From CAKUFA01 sp963627465 (GTDB taxonomy: Bacteria > Bacillota > Clostridia > Christensenellales > Aristaeellaceae), in NCBI GenBank assembly GCA_963627465.1, contig CAVGBO010000016.1, forward strand, positions 17,312-81,311: 64,000 bases of DNA, written 5' to 3'. Shown piece after piece: positions 1 to 8,542 of the stretch; the stretch's first letter is position 1, and the number at the start of each line of letters is the position of its first letter. The notes beneath the pieces were generated by a model, which was not told the origin of the DNA, did not search any database, and saw only the letters and a list, made by a program, of their open reading frames with translations. A program made the position numbers and the translations under genes.

Positions 1-368
1 TAGAAAGCCTTGCCGGACTGACCTTTGCCGTAGAAGCAGGCAGTGCCGGTGAAGCAGCTGTAACCGAGCTGGGATTGACCGCTACCCCCGTTGCTTCCCA
101 GGCTGATGCCCTGATGGAAGTTGCTGCCGGCACTTCCGATGCCGCTGTCATCGATGCCCTGATGGCTGCCGCCATGGTGGGCGATGATACCAGCTACGCT
201 TCCCTCACCTATACGGTAGGCCTCACCACGGAAGAATACGGCGTTGGCTTCCGTCTCGGTTCTGACCTGACCGAAGCACTGAATGCGTTCTTTGTATCCT
301 CCTATGACACCCTGCAGGAAGCTGCTCAGGCCTATGCCGTGCAGGCTGCACTGATTGAGCAGAAGTAA
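1..368 (+). CDS. polar amino acid ABC transporter substrate-binding protein, C-terminal part
   Basis: The reading frame is open from the window edge (first full codon at 3) to TAA at 366-368, so this is the 3' end of a longer gene. About 122 residues are visible. They match the second lobe of a type 3 periplasmic/extracellular binding protein: an LAGLTFAVEAGSAGE stretch followed by a hinge return and a closing helix that ends in ALIEQK. It would capture a polar amino acid outside the membrane and hand it to the permease and ATPase encoded directly downstream (459-1947). The N-terminus and signal peptide lie outside the window, and the specificity cannot be read. Confidence 0.85.
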   Translation, partial: ESLAGLTFAVEAGSAGEAAVTELGLTATPVASQADALMEVAAGTSDAAVIDALMAAAMVGDDTSYASLTYTVGLTTEEYGVGFRLGSDLTEALNAFFVSSYDTLQEAAQAYAVQAALIEQK

Positions 369-388
369 TACCACGCTTGCAGCACGTT

Positions 389-418
389 CGGGAGCCTTCC
401 GAAAACGGGAGGTTCCCG
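389..418 (+). other. intercistronic hairpin between binding protein and permease
   Basis: A 13-bp stem (389-401 with 406-418, two G-U pairs) closes on an AAAA loop between the binding-protein stop and the permease start. No T-tract follows, so it is more likely a 3'-end stabiliser or partial attenuator than a full terminator. It would let the binding protein mRNA outnumber the membrane subunits. Confidence 0.5.
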
Positions 419-458
419 ATGCTGTGTTTATCACCATGTGAAAGGGCGATCATGTATC

Positions 459-1145
459 ATGAGTACCTGGCTTGAACAGTTCCCTGTGGTTGTCAGCGCA
501 TTAAACGAAGGCTTCCTGCAAACCATGAAGCTCTTTTTTGTCACCCTGATTGGCGCTGTTCCGCTGGGTCTTGTGATTTCGCTGGCTTCCATGTCTTCCT
601 TCAAGCCCCTGAAGTGGCTGAGTCGGGGCATCGTGTATGTCATTCGGGGCACGCCGCTGATGATTCAGCTGCTGATCATTTTCTACTTTCCCGGGCTCAT
701 CCTTGGCAATAACATCTGGGGAGGCGGAGAATCCGGTCGGTTCTTGGCTGCGGCCATTGCCTTCATCATCAACTATGCCTGCTACTTTTCGGAAATCTTC
801 CGTGGCGGCATTCAGGGGATTCCTGCCGGGCAGGAGGAAGCCGGCCTTGTGCTGGGCATGACGAAAAGTCAAATTTTCTTCAAGATTAAGCTGCTGCAAA
901 TGATCAAGCGAATTGTGCCGCCCATGGCCAACGAAATTATCACGCTAGTGAAGGACACGTCCTTGGCGCGGATCATCGCCATGCAGGAAATCATTTGGGC
1001 CGGGTATTCCTTCATGAAAGGTTCTCACGGCATCTCCGGCGTCATTTGGCCCCTGTTCTTCACCGGGGTGTACTACCTGATCTGCAATGGCTTGTTAAGC
1101 TTCCTATTCAATAAGCTGGAACAGAAACTGAACTTTTTCCGCTGA
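459..1145 (+). CDS. polar amino acid ABC transporter permease
   Basis: Membrane subunit of a polar amino acid importer (HisM/GlnP-like), about 228 residues, the usual length for the family. It has about five hydrophobic segments. The permease loop that docks on the ATPase is present as an EAGLVLGMTKSQIF stretch in the second half, followed by the typical VKDTSLARII segment. The frame also has a GTG at 438, but the ATG at 459 is preceded by AAAGGG at a good distance and gives the standard N-terminus MSTWLEQ, so I chose 459. It sits between its binding protein and its ATPase (16 bp before the latter). Confidence 0.92.
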   Translation: MSTWLEQFPVVVSALNEGFLQTMKLFFVTLIGAVPLGLVISLASMSSFKPLKWLSRGIVYVIRGTPLMIQLLIIFYFPGLILGNNIWGGGESGRFLAAAIAFIINYACYFSEIFRGGIQGIPAGQEEAGLVLGMTKSQIFFKIKLLQMIKRIVPPMANEIITLVKDTSLARIIAMQEIIWAGYSFMKGSHGISGVIWPLFFTGVYYLICNGLLSFLFNKLEQKLNFFR

Positions 1146-1161
1146 AAGGAGATGATCACCT

Positions 1162-1947
1162 ATGGCTCTGCTGGAAGTCGGCAATATTAGCAAATCCTTT
1201 GGCACCACAAGCGTCCTGCGTGACATCTCCTTTACCATGGAAAAGGGCGATGTGGTCTCCATCATCGGCTCCTCCGGCAGCGGAAAAACAACGCTGCTGC
1301 GCTGCCTGAACTTTCTGGAAACGCCGGATCAGGGAACGGTTCGCCTGAACGGTGAAACATTGCTGGATGCTTCAGATAAAACCGTGCTGAAGGAAGCGGA
1401 GCTGCGCAAACGTCGGCTCCACTTTGGTCTGGTGTTTCAGTCCTTCAACCTGTTCCCCCAGTATACTGCGCTGGACAACGTAGTGTTGGCACGAGAACTG
1501 CTGCTGCGGGAAAAGTGTAAGGATAAGTCCCAGCGGCGGCGGATTCATGAGGAAACCGTGGAACAGGCTCGTCATCTGCTGACCCAAATGGGGCTTCAAG
1601 ACAGGATGAACAATTACCCCCATCAGCTTTCCGGCGGACAGTGTCAGCGGGTTGCCATTGCTCGTGCGTTGGCCCTGGAACCGGATATTCTCTGCTTTGA
1701 CGAGCCCACCTCTGCCCTGGATCCAGAACTGACGGGAGAGGTGCTGCGTGTCATTCGTTCTCTCGCCGAGCGTGATACCACCATGATCATCGTCACCCAT
1801 GAAATGTCCTTCGCCCACGATGTAGCCAGCAAAGTGATTTTCATGGATGAAGGCATCATTCTGGAGCAAGGCACACCCCAGCAGGTTTTCGAGCACCCCA
1901 GTGCAGAGCGTACCCGTCATTTCCTGGCTAACTATACAGGCTTATGA
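1162..1947 (+). CDS. polar amino acid ABC transporter ATP-binding protein
   Basis: ATPase subunit (GlnQ/HisP-like, 261 residues) that powers the adjacent permease. The Walker A GSSGSGKTT is at residues 36-44, the signature LSGGQ at 156-160, and Walker B with the catalytic glutamate (CFDEP) around 178-182, followed by the H-loop VTHEM. Compared with GlnQ there is a short basic insert at about residues 115-128. An AAAGGAGATGATCACCT ribosome site precedes the ATG. It closes the operon that enters from the left edge; I see no clear terminator before the livJ promoter. Confidence 0.95.
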   Translation: MALLEVGNISKSFGTTSVLRDISFTMEKGDVVSIIGSSGSGKTTLLRCLNFLETPDQGTVRLNGETLLDASDKTVLKEAELRKRRLHFGLVFQSFNLFPQYTALDNVVLARELLLREKCKDKSQRRRIHEETVEQARHLLTQMGLQDRMNNYPHQLSGGQCQRVAIARALALEPDILCFDEPTSALDPELTGEVLRVIRSLAERDTTMIIVTHEMSFAHDVASKVIFMDEGIILEQGTPQQVFEHPSAERTRHFLANYTGL

Positions 1948-2130
1948 GTAGGATACGCAAGTTTGCCGGTGTTTGATGCATTTTTCACACAGTCGTCCTT
2001 TTGTCCGAAAGAAACGTGCTGTGCAGCGTTTCCGGCAGTCTATTCCTTGCTGCGCAAAATGCCGTTTTTCGTTCAAAAATCGTGCATCTTGCATGGTCAA
2101 CGTCAGTTTTGCATTTTTCTTGTATTCCAC

Positions 2131-2159
2131 TTGCATTTTGATTTTCCCCGGTGTATAAT
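2131..2159 (+). promoter_or_regulatory. promoter of livJ
   Basis: TTGCAT at 2131-2136 and TATAAT at 2154-2159 are separated by 17 bp, a good vegetative promoter about 30 bp before the livJ ribosome site AAAGGAGG. The rest of the 243-bp gap (1948-2130) shows no gene. Confidence 0.7.
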
Positions 2160-2190
2160 CGCTTCATTCTATTAAAGGAGGCATCCTACC

Positions 2191-3369
2191 ATGAAGAAAC
2201 TAGCTGCACTTGTCCTTGCGATTGTTCTGGCGCTGAGCTGCCTCACCTTCGCATCTGCTGAAGACACCGTTAAGATCGGTGTGTTTGAGCCTTCCTCTGG
2301 TGATAACGGTGCCGGCGGCAAGCAGGAAGTGCTGGGCATTGAGTATGCTCACTCCCTGACGCCTACGGTTGAAATTGGCGGCAAGACCTATAACGTGGAG
2401 CTGGTCATTGTTGATAACCAGTCCGCAACGGATAAGGCTGTAACCGCCGCCCAGTCTCTGGTTTCTTCCGGCGTGTCCATCGTCCTCGGTTCTTATGGTT
2501 CCGGTGCTTCCATGGCAGGCGGCGACGTGTTCGCAGCTGCTGAGGTTCCCGCCATTGGCGTAAGCTGCACCAACCCTAATGTGACCCTGCTGTGCGACTA
2601 CTACTGGCGCGTATGCTTCCTGGATCCCTTCCAGGGCAGCGTGATGGCCAACTTCGCCTATGACAAGGGCTGCAAGAAGGCTTATGTGCTCTCCATGCTT
2701 GGTGAAGACTATGGCAACGGCTTGGCACACTACTTTGTAGAAGCCTTCAAGACCCTGGGTTGCGAAGTGGTTGAAGACACCTTCACCGAAGGCACCAGTG
2801 ACTTCTCTGCTTACCTGAACAACGCTGTGAACGCCGGCTGCGACGTCATCTTCTCCCCCTGCGCCACCACCTATGCTTCCCTGATCATCGACCAGGCTGC
2901 TTCTCAGGGCATCACCTTCCCGATCATGGCTGGCGATACTTGGGAGTCCTCCGTTATCCTGGACGCTGCCAAGGGCAAGGATGTTGACGTGTACGTGTCC
3001 ACCTTCTTCGCAGAAGATGAGACCAACGCTGCTGCAGTGGATTTCGTTTCCGGCTTCAAGGCATGGCTGAACGCCAACCCCGACAAGCTGACCAACAACG
3101 GCGGCAATGACATCGTGGCTGCTGTTTCCGTGCTGGGCTTTGATGCTTACAACGTAGCCATCGAAGCACTGAAGGCCGCCGGTTCTACCGAGCCCGCCGC
3201 CGTGGCTGCTGCCCTTCCTTCCGTCACCTACACTGGTGTGACCGGCGCCATCTCCTTCGATGAAAACGGCGACGCCAACAAGGACATGGCCTACATCAAG
3301 AAGGCTAACACCGAAACCGGCGAGTTCGACTTCGAAAAGACCCAGTCGGTGGCAGGCCTCGCTGAGTAA
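2191..3369 (+). CDS. livJ: branched-chain amino acid ABC transporter substrate-binding protein
   Basis: Secreted receptor of a hydrophobic amino acid importer, 392 residues, standard for LivJ. Residues 1-23 form a signal peptide with an AxA-type end (ASA before EDT); a cysteine in the hydrophobic core does not sit in a good lipobox. The mature part opens with VKIGVFEPSSGDNGAGGKQE, typical of type 1 periplasmic-binding folds of the HAAT family. It is followed by a hairpin and then by livHMGF in the same direction, so it supplies substrate to that permease. Specificity among Leu, Ile, Val or other amides cannot be decided from sequence. Confidence 0.92.
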   Translation: MKKLAALVLAIVLALSCLTFASAEDTVKIGVFEPSSGDNGAGGKQEVLGIEYAHSLTPTVEIGGKTYNVELVIVDNQSATDKAVTAAQSLVSSGVSIVLGSYGSGASMAGGDVFAAAEVPAIGVSCTNPNVTLLCDYYWRVCFLDPFQGSVMANFAYDKGCKKAYVLSMLGEDYGNGLAHYFVEAFKTLGCEVVEDTFTEGTSDFSAYLNNAVNAGCDVIFSPCATTYASLIIDQAASQGITFPIMAGDTWESSVILDAAKGKDVDVYVSTFFAEDETNAAAVDFVSGFKAWLNANPDKLTNNGGNDIVAAVSVLGFDAYNVAIEALKAAGSTEPAAVAAALPSVTYTGVTGAISFDENGDANKDMAYIKKANTETGEFDFEKTQSVAGLAE

Positions 3370-3392
3370 TCCCCTTTCCCTGTAAGTCAAGC

Positions 3393-3426
3393 AGCGAACC
3401 CGTGCCCGTGAAAGCGCGGGTTCGCT
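3393..3426 (+). other. intercistronic hairpin between livJ and livH
   Basis: A 13-bp stem (3393-3405 with 3414-3426, one G-U pair) has an 8-base loop and is followed by TTTCTTGCT. The short, interrupted T-run suggests a leaky terminator or mRNA-stabilising end that lowers expression of livHMGF relative to livJ. Confidence 0.6.
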
Positions 3427-3470
3427 TTCTTGCTATCATCGCATATCCCTTTCCAATGGAGGAATGACGA

Positions 3471-4349
3471 ATGTTCGACATGCTGCTCCCCTATCTGCTG
3501 GCCGGCATATCCGTCGGCGGACAGTATGCGCTGATCGCTGTAGGCTATACCATGGTCTACGGCATTCTGCGGTTAATCAACTTTGCCCACGGCGACATCT
3601 TCACTGCAGCCGGCTTCTTCATGGTGTATTTGGTAGCCGCTCTGCCCCTTAGCATTTCCGTTCCTCTGGTGATTATTCTAACCGTCATATTGGGCTTCCT
3701 GGTGGAGCGGGTGGCTTACAAGCCTCTGCGTACTGCTCCCCGTATGTCCATTATGATTTCTGCCATCGGTACTTCCTACCTGCTGCAGAACCTGATGTGG
3801 TACGTAACCGGCGGTCTGGCCAAGCAGTATCCCGTACTGCCCTGGATCTCCGATACGGTGCGCATCGGTTCCGCCAGCACCAAGGTTGTGACCCTTGTGA
3901 CCCCTGTGCTGACCGTGCTGCTGGTCATTGCCCTGGTGATGCTGATTAACCACACCAAGGTGGGCATGGCCATGCGTGCTGTTTCGAAGGACTTTGAAAC
4001 AGCACAGCTCATGGGCATTAAAATCAACAATGTGATTTCCGCCACCTTCATCCTGGGCTCTGCCCTGGCTGCTGTTGGCTCCATGCTTTACTTCACTAAC
4101 TACTCCACCGTGACGCCTACGGTTGGTGCCATGCCCGGCTTGAAGGCCTTCGTGGCCGCTGTATTCGGCGGTATTGGTTCCATCCCTGGTGCTGTCATCG
4201 GTGCGTTTATCATCGGCATTTGCGAAAACCTGATGAAGGCCGCAGGCTACACTGCCTTTTCCGATGCCTTCACCTTCGCCTTGCTGATCATCATCCTGAT
4301 CTTCAAGCCTAACGGTCTGTTTGGCGAAAAGACAGCAGAGAAGGTTTGA
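3471..4349 (+). CDS. livH: branched-chain amino acid ABC transporter permease LivH
   Basis: Inner-membrane permease, 292 residues, with about eight hydrophobic segments. The N-terminal QYALIAVGYTMVYGILRLIN motif region, ending in NFAHGD, is a hallmark of LivH. The cytoplasmic loop for the ATPase is the GMAMRAVSKDFETAQLMGI stretch. A GGAGG site precedes the ATG. It pairs with LivM, whose gene follows after 10 bp, to form the translocation channel. Confidence 0.94.
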   Translation: MFDMLLPYLLAGISVGGQYALIAVGYTMVYGILRLINFAHGDIFTAAGFFMVYLVAALPLSISVPLVIILTVILGFLVERVAYKPLRTAPRMSIMISAIGTSYLLQNLMWYVTGGLAKQYPVLPWISDTVRIGSASTKVVTLVTPVLTVLLVIALVMLINHTKVGMAMRAVSKDFETAQLMGIKINNVISATFILGSALAAVGSMLYFTNYSTVTPTVGAMPGLKAFVAAVFGGIGSIPGAVIGAFIIGICENLMKAAGYTAFSDAFTFALLIIILIFKPNGLFGEKTAEKV

Positions 4350-4359
4350 GGTGATACGA

Positions 4360-5442
4360 ATGAAGAAACAACCTTTGTGGAAAACCCTTTGCTGCGTTGC
4401 CGGGGTTGCGGTCATTTTCTTCCTTGCCTGGCTGGCTGAAGAAACCCAGGGTGCAAGCTCTATGCTGGTCACGGTGCTGAAGAAGGGTGCCGTTTATGCC
4501 CTGATTGCCGTATCCATGAACCTGCTGAACGGCTTTACCGGTTTGTTCTCCCTAGGACAAGCGGGCTTCATGCTGGTGGGTGCTTACACCTACGCCGTGC
4601 TTACCATCCCCCTTGCCAAGCGGCAGGCCGTGTACCAGTACTATGCCGGCGGCTGCATTACGGTGGAGGTGAACTTCATCATCGCCTTGGTGCTGGCCGG
4701 TGTGGTGGCAGCCATCTTCGCTGCACTGATCGGTTTGCCCGTGCTGCGGCTGAAGAGTGACTACCTGGCCATTGCCACCCTGGGCTTTGCGGAAATCATC
4801 CGTGCTATTGTGCAGTGGGACAGCCTTGGACCCATTACCAACGGATCCAACCTGCTGAAGACCTACCCCACCTTCAAAACGGTGATGAGCGGCAGCACGG
4901 TACTGTTCCCTTTCATTGTGTCAGGCATATGCATCGGCATCATTCTGCTGCTGATCAACTCCACCTACGGTCGTGCCTTCAAGGCCATCCGTGATGATGA
5001 AATTGCCGCTGAAGCCATGGGCATCAACCTGTTCCATCACAAGCAGATGTCCTTTGTCATCAGCTCCTTCTTTGCCGGCGTAGGCGGTGCTCTGCTGGCC
5101 ATGTACCAAGGTTCTCTGCAGGCCAACGCCTTCAAGTCCTCCATGACCTATGAGATCCTGCTGATTGTGGTAATCGGCGGCATGGGCAGCGTATCCGGCA
5201 GTGTGATTGCTTCCTTCCTGTTCATTGCGTGCAGTGAATGGTGGCTCCGCTTCCTGGATAATACCACCTACATCAATGACTTCCAGGTTCCCCTGCTGGG
5301 CTCCGGCTTCCGCATGGTGGTGTTCTCCGTTGTGATCATGATCGTGGTGCTGTTCTTCCGTCAAGGCTTGATGGGCGACAGAGAGCTTTGGAACTTGAAG
5401 ATTCCCAAGCGTAAGGCAAAGCAGGAGGTGACGAAGGCATGA
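4360..5442 (+). CDS. livM: branched-chain amino acid ABC transporter permease LivM
   Basis: Second channel subunit, 360 residues, within the LivM range. The motif region NGFTGLFSLGQAGFMLVGAY and the ATPase-docking loop with YGRAFKAIRDDEIAAEAMGI are both present. An in-frame start upstream at 4321 would overlap livH by 29 bases; the ATG at 4360 has GAGGTGA just before it and was chosen. The stop overlaps the livG start by 4 bp (ATGA), which indicates translational coupling. The C-terminus is basic and cytoplasmic. Confidence 0.94.
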   Translation: MKKQPLWKTLCCVAGVAVIFFLAWLAEETQGASSMLVTVLKKGAVYALIAVSMNLLNGFTGLFSLGQAGFMLVGAYTYAVLTIPLAKRQAVYQYYAGGCITVEVNFIIALVLAGVVAAIFAALIGLPVLRLKSDYLAIATLGFAEIIRAIVQWDSLGPITNGSNLLKTYPTFKTVMSGSTVLFPFIVSGICIGIILLLINSTYGRAFKAIRDDEIAAEAMGINLFHHKQMSFVISSFFAGVGGALLAMYQGSLQANAFKSSMTYEILLIVVIGGMGSVSGSVIASFLFIACSEWWLRFLDNTTYINDFQVPLLGSGFRMVVFSVVIMIVVLFFRQGLMGDRELWNLKIPKRKAKQEVTKA

Positions 5443-6278
5443 GCAGCGTGTTGCGTGTAGAAAACGTCACCATGCAGTTCGGCGGCGTGGTTGCCATCAA
5501 TGACCTTTCCATGGAAGCCAACGAGGGCGAAATCGTGGCGCTCATCGGTCCCAACGGTGCCGGCAAGACCACCGCCTTCAACTGCATCACCGGCGTGTAT
5601 GAGCCCACCAACGGTGCGGTTTACTTTCAGGATAAGCCCATTGCCATGAATCATCCCTCCGGCAAAATGAAGCGGGAGTATGCCGGTGAAAAGGGCGATA
5701 TGTACCTGGGCAAGCATATCCGCATGACGCCGGACAAGATCACGGCACTGGGCATTGCCCGTACCTTTCAGAACATCCGGCTGTTCAAATCCCAGACCGC
5801 CTTTGAAAACGTGCTGATTGCCACCCACCTGCGGCGCACCAGCAATGTATTTTCCGCCACCTTCTGCCTGAACTACAAGGAAGAAGCGGCCATGCGCAAG
5901 CGTGCCATGGATCTGTTGGATGTGGTAGGTTTGGCGGACTTGGCGGAAGAGAAGGCCACTTCCCTCCCCTACGGCAAACAGCGCCGCTTGGAAATTGCTC
6001 GTGCCTTGGCAACTCAGCCCAAGCTGCTGCTGCTGGACGAGCCTGCTGCCGGCATGAATCCTCAGGAAACCGAGGAGCTGGGTGCTTTTATCCGCTCCAT
6101 TAAGGATCAGTTTGGGCTGACCATTTTCATGATCGAGCACCATATGAACCTGGTCATGGATATTTCCGATCGTATTTACGTGATTGACTTCGGCAAGCTG
6201 ATTGCCAAGGGAACGCCTGCGGAAGTGCGGGATAACCCTGCGGTGATTGCGGCCTATCTGGGGGTGGATGAAGAATGA
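5439..6278 (+). CDS. livG: branched-chain amino acid ABC transporter ATP-binding protein LivG
   Basis: First of two ATPases of the importer, 279 residues. Walker A GPNGAGKTT is near residues 37-45. The signature is the LivG-typical LPYGKQRRLEIARAL rather than LSGGQ, and Walker B with LLLLDEPAAGMNP follows. There is an extra segment after the first strands (about residues 69-90) that is common in LivG. The start overlaps livM by 4 bp and the stop overlaps livF by 4 bp. Confidence 0.95.
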   Translation: MSSVLRVENVTMQFGGVVAINDLSMEANEGEIVALIGPNGAGKTTAFNCITGVYEPTNGAVYFQDKPIAMNHPSGKMKREYAGEKGDMYLGKHIRMTPDKITALGIARTFQNIRLFKSQTAFENVLIATHLRRTSNVFSATFCLNYKEEAAMRKRAMDLLDVVGLADLAEEKATSLPYGKQRRLEIARALATQPKLLLLDEPAAGMNPQETEELGAFIRSIKDQFGLTIFMIEHHMNLVMDISDRIYVIDFGKLIAKGTPAEVRDNPAVIAAYLGVDEE

Positions 6279-6988
6279 GTCTGCTGAAAGTAACGGATCT
6301 TCACGTGAACTATGGCGGCATTGATGCCTTGCGGGGCATTTCCTTCGAGGTGGAAGAAGGGGAAATTGTTACCCTGATCGGTGCCAATGGTGCTGGTAAG
6401 TCTACCACGCTGCGCACCATCTGCGGACTGGTACGTTCCAGTTCCGGCCGCATTGTGTATGACGGACGGGACATTACCAGTCAAAGCACCCAGCGGATTG
6501 TGTCCGAAGGCATCGCCTTGGTGCCGGAAGGACGCCGGGTTTTTGACAACCTGACCGTGAAGGAGAACCTGCAAATCGGTGCTTACCTCCGTAAGGATAA
6601 GAACAGCATCGAATCCGACATTGAGCATGTCTACACCCTCTTTCCCCGGCTGAAGGAAAGAAACTGGCAGAAGGCCGGCACCCTTTCCGGCGGCGAGCAG
6701 CAGATGCTGGCCGTTGGTCGTGCCATGATGACCAGGCCTCGGATCCTGATGATGGACGAACCTTCCCTGGGTCTTGCCCCCCTGATTGTGAAGGACATCT
6801 TCTCCATCATTCGTCAACTGAATGAGACCGGCATGACCATTCTGCTGATTGAGCAGAACGCCAATGCTGCCCTGCGCTGTGCCCACCATGCCTACGTGCT
6901 GGAGACTGGACGCATTACCATGTCCGGCACAGGCGAAGAGCTTTTGGCTGACAAGCGTGTACAGGATGCCTACCTGGGCACCAAGTAA
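6275..6988 (+). CDS. livF: branched-chain amino acid ABC transporter ATP-binding protein LivF
   Basis: Second ATPase, 237 residues, the standard LivF length. Walker A is GANGAGKST at about 33-41, the signature LSGGEQQMLAVGRAM and Walker B MMDEPSLGLAP. LivG and LivF form the heterodimer under LivH and LivM. The start overlaps livG by 4 bp. The operon ends at a strong bidirectional terminator 15 bp after the stop. Confidence 0.95.
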   Translation: MSLLKVTDLHVNYGGIDALRGISFEVEEGEIVTLIGANGAGKSTTLRTICGLVRSSSGRIVYDGRDITSQSTQRIVSEGIALVPEGRRVFDNLTVKENLQIGAYLRKDKNSIESDIEHVYTLFPRLKERNWQKAGTLSGGEQQMLAVGRAMMTRPRILMMDEPSLGLAPLIVKDIFSIIRQLNETGMTILLIEQNANAALRCAHHAYVLETGRITMSGTGEELLADKRVQDAYLGTK

Positions 6989-7003
6989 ACATCATCGAAA
7001 AAA

Positions 7004-7045
7004 AGCGGCTTCTTGATTTCATTCATCAAGAGGCCGCTGTTCTTT
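7004..7045. terminator. bidirectional terminator between livF and the QueG-like gene
   Basis: A 14-bp stem (7004-7017 with 7025-7038, one G-U pair) and 7-base loop is flanked by an A-run on the left and TTCTTTTT on the right. It can stop livJHMGF transcripts and those of the converging minus-strand operon, whose last stop codon (7019) lies inside it. Confidence 0.85.
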
Positions 7046-7885
7046 TTCCAATTCGTTCACTGCCCAGGCCGCATGTTCTGCCACCAAAGGGGACGGGTGT
7101 TTTTTCAGGGATTCCAGCAAAGGAAGCAGGGACGTATCTCCGCTGCACCCGGCCACAAGGCACGCCTGCCCCAGTACTCGGTTAGGAATCGCCAAATTGC
7201 TGCCGATAATCGGCCGAAGGGTCATGGTTGTTTCCTTCGGATTGGATAACAAATCCCGTAAAGACACCGGTGGCAGCTGCTCCCCCATGGGCTTTGGCTG
7301 ATGGGGACAGCACCGCTGACAGTTGTCGCAGCCCAGGAGGCGATTGCCCATCTTCCGCATATTCTCCGGGATGGGCTTGCCGGAAAGCATCCAGTTCCGC
7401 AGGCATTTTTCCCGGTGAAAGCCCTCCTCGTCAATGCCGCCGGAAGGGCAGACCTCAATACAGCGCCTGCAAGAACCGCAGTGCAGACCGTGCTGCTCTT
7501 CCAGCACCATATCCACCGGGAAAGTCTTTTCCGACAGCAAAATCTGCACATGGAATCGGCTGCCCACTCCTTCCATATAGGATAAGGTGTTGCGTCCCTG
7601 GCTGAATCCGGGCAGACGTGCAAAGATGGGTTTCACCCGAATGTCGTCACGCAGTGTCCATGCTCCATCGGAGGCCTTCACCGCCGCTTCTGCCGTGCGG
7701 TACGCTTGCTGGGAGGCATAGTAATACGGGTGAATCCACGCATCGTGCTCGGCAGGCTCCCGTTCTGCCTCATAGGTCCAGAAAGCCAGCAGCAGTGTCC
7801 CATGCTCCGCCGCTCCGCAAGACAATGCATCCAGCAGAATCACCCGTGCAAAACCACCGTCCAGCAGGGTTTGCTTCATGTCCAT
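7019..7885 (-). CDS. QueG-like double 4Fe-4S protein (epoxyqueuosine reductase family)
   Basis: A 288-residue protein with the two ferredoxin-like cysteine sets of QueG: C136, C139, C142, C146 and C161, C186, C189, C193 in a GCDNCQRCCP motif, then a C-terminal HEAT-like stretch. In QueG these clusters feed electrons to a cobalamin that reduces epoxyqueuosine in tRNA. The family is normally 300-380 residues; here the N-terminal cobalamin domain is short, and the usual Asp plus aGlGwiGKN motif is reduced to GFSQGRNT. It may be a divergent QueG or a related reductase. The start at 7885 has AAGGGA upstream and lies 6 bp after the previous gene. Confidence 0.65.
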   Translation of the reverse strand: MDMKQTLLDGGFARVILLDALSCGAAEHGTLLLAFWTYEAEREPAEHDAWIHPYYYASQQAYRTAEAAVKASDGAWTLRDDIRVKPIFARLPGFSQGRNTLSYMEGVGSRFHVQILLSEKTFPVDMVLEEQHGLHCGSCRRCIEVCPSGGIDEEGFHREKCLRNWMLSGKPIPENMRKMGNRLLGCDNCQRCCPHQPKPMGEQLPPVSLRDLLSNPKETTMTLRPIIGSNLAIPNRVLGQACLVAGCSGDTSLLPLLESLKKHPSPLVAEHAAWAVNELEKEQRPLDE

Positions 7886-7891
7886 GGCATC

Positions 7892-8542
7892 TTATCCCTT
7901 CAGCTGTGCCGACAGGAGGCACACCTTTTTCTGACAGCAGAGATCCCCTTTCGTCACCCGAAGCAGATTTTGACGAGTCACATCTGCTTCGGCATACAGG
8001 TGGAGGAACGCATCTGCCCCGGCAATCGGCCAATCCGCATTATTATCAGTGCGGTAATGCATGGGCAGAATCACCCGTGCTTGCAGCAGCTCCGCCGTCT
8101 TCTTCGCCTGTTCAGCATCAATGGTATAGTAGCCGCCTACAGGGATCATCAGCACATCCACCGGTGCAAGGGCAGCAATCTGCTCCTTGGTGGGCAGATG
8201 CCCCAGATCCCCCAGATGGGCAACACGAAGTCCCTCTGCCTCCAGCAGGAACAGGAGGGTAGAGCCGCGCTTGGTTCCCTGTGCGTCATCATGCCAAGCA
8301 TGAATCGCCTGAATCTTCACATCCGGTGCAAGGGTATGCAGACCTTCCGTATCAATGACCTGCGCTCCAGGCGCATTCTCCAGTGCTGCATGATCATGAT
8401 GATGATGGGACACCAGCACCGCATCCGCCTTCACAGGCTCTACAGGGTAGCCGCTGCCCTGATCCACAGGGTCGGTCAGAATCCGCATGCCGTTGTCCAG
8501 CTCCAGCAAAAACATAGCGTGACCAATACAGGTAATAATCAC
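7892..8542 (-). CDS. UlaG/UPF0173-type metallo-beta-lactamase fold hydrolase
   Basis: A 216-residue metal-dependent hydrolase. It starts MIITCIGHAMFLLELDNG, and the metal site HHHDH is at residues 47-51, followed later by HLGDLGH and a conserved His near MHYRTD, as in UPF0173 (YtkL-like) proteins. The start is a GTG at 8542, preceded by GGAAAGGAG at a good distance and overlapping the previous gene's stop as GTGA. A longer frame exists upstream but runs into that gene and was not used. The physiological substrate is unknown. Confidence 0.8.
   Translation of the reverse strand: MIITCIGHAMFLLELDNGMRILTDPVDQGSGYPVEPVKADAVLVSHHHHDHAALENAPGAQVIDTEGLHTLAPDVKIQAIHAWHDDAQGTKRGSTLLFLLEAEGLRVAHLGDLGHLPTKEQIAALAPVDVLMIPVGGYYTIDAEQAKKTAELLQARVILPMHYRTDNNADWPIAGADAFLHLYAEADVTRQNLLRVTKGDLCCQKKVCLLSAQLKG

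Noticed and set aside
1960..2120. Small open frames upstream of livJ
   Set aside because: Frames of 60-70 codons on both strands lack ribosome sites and family resemblance; the region is better explained as promoter DNA.
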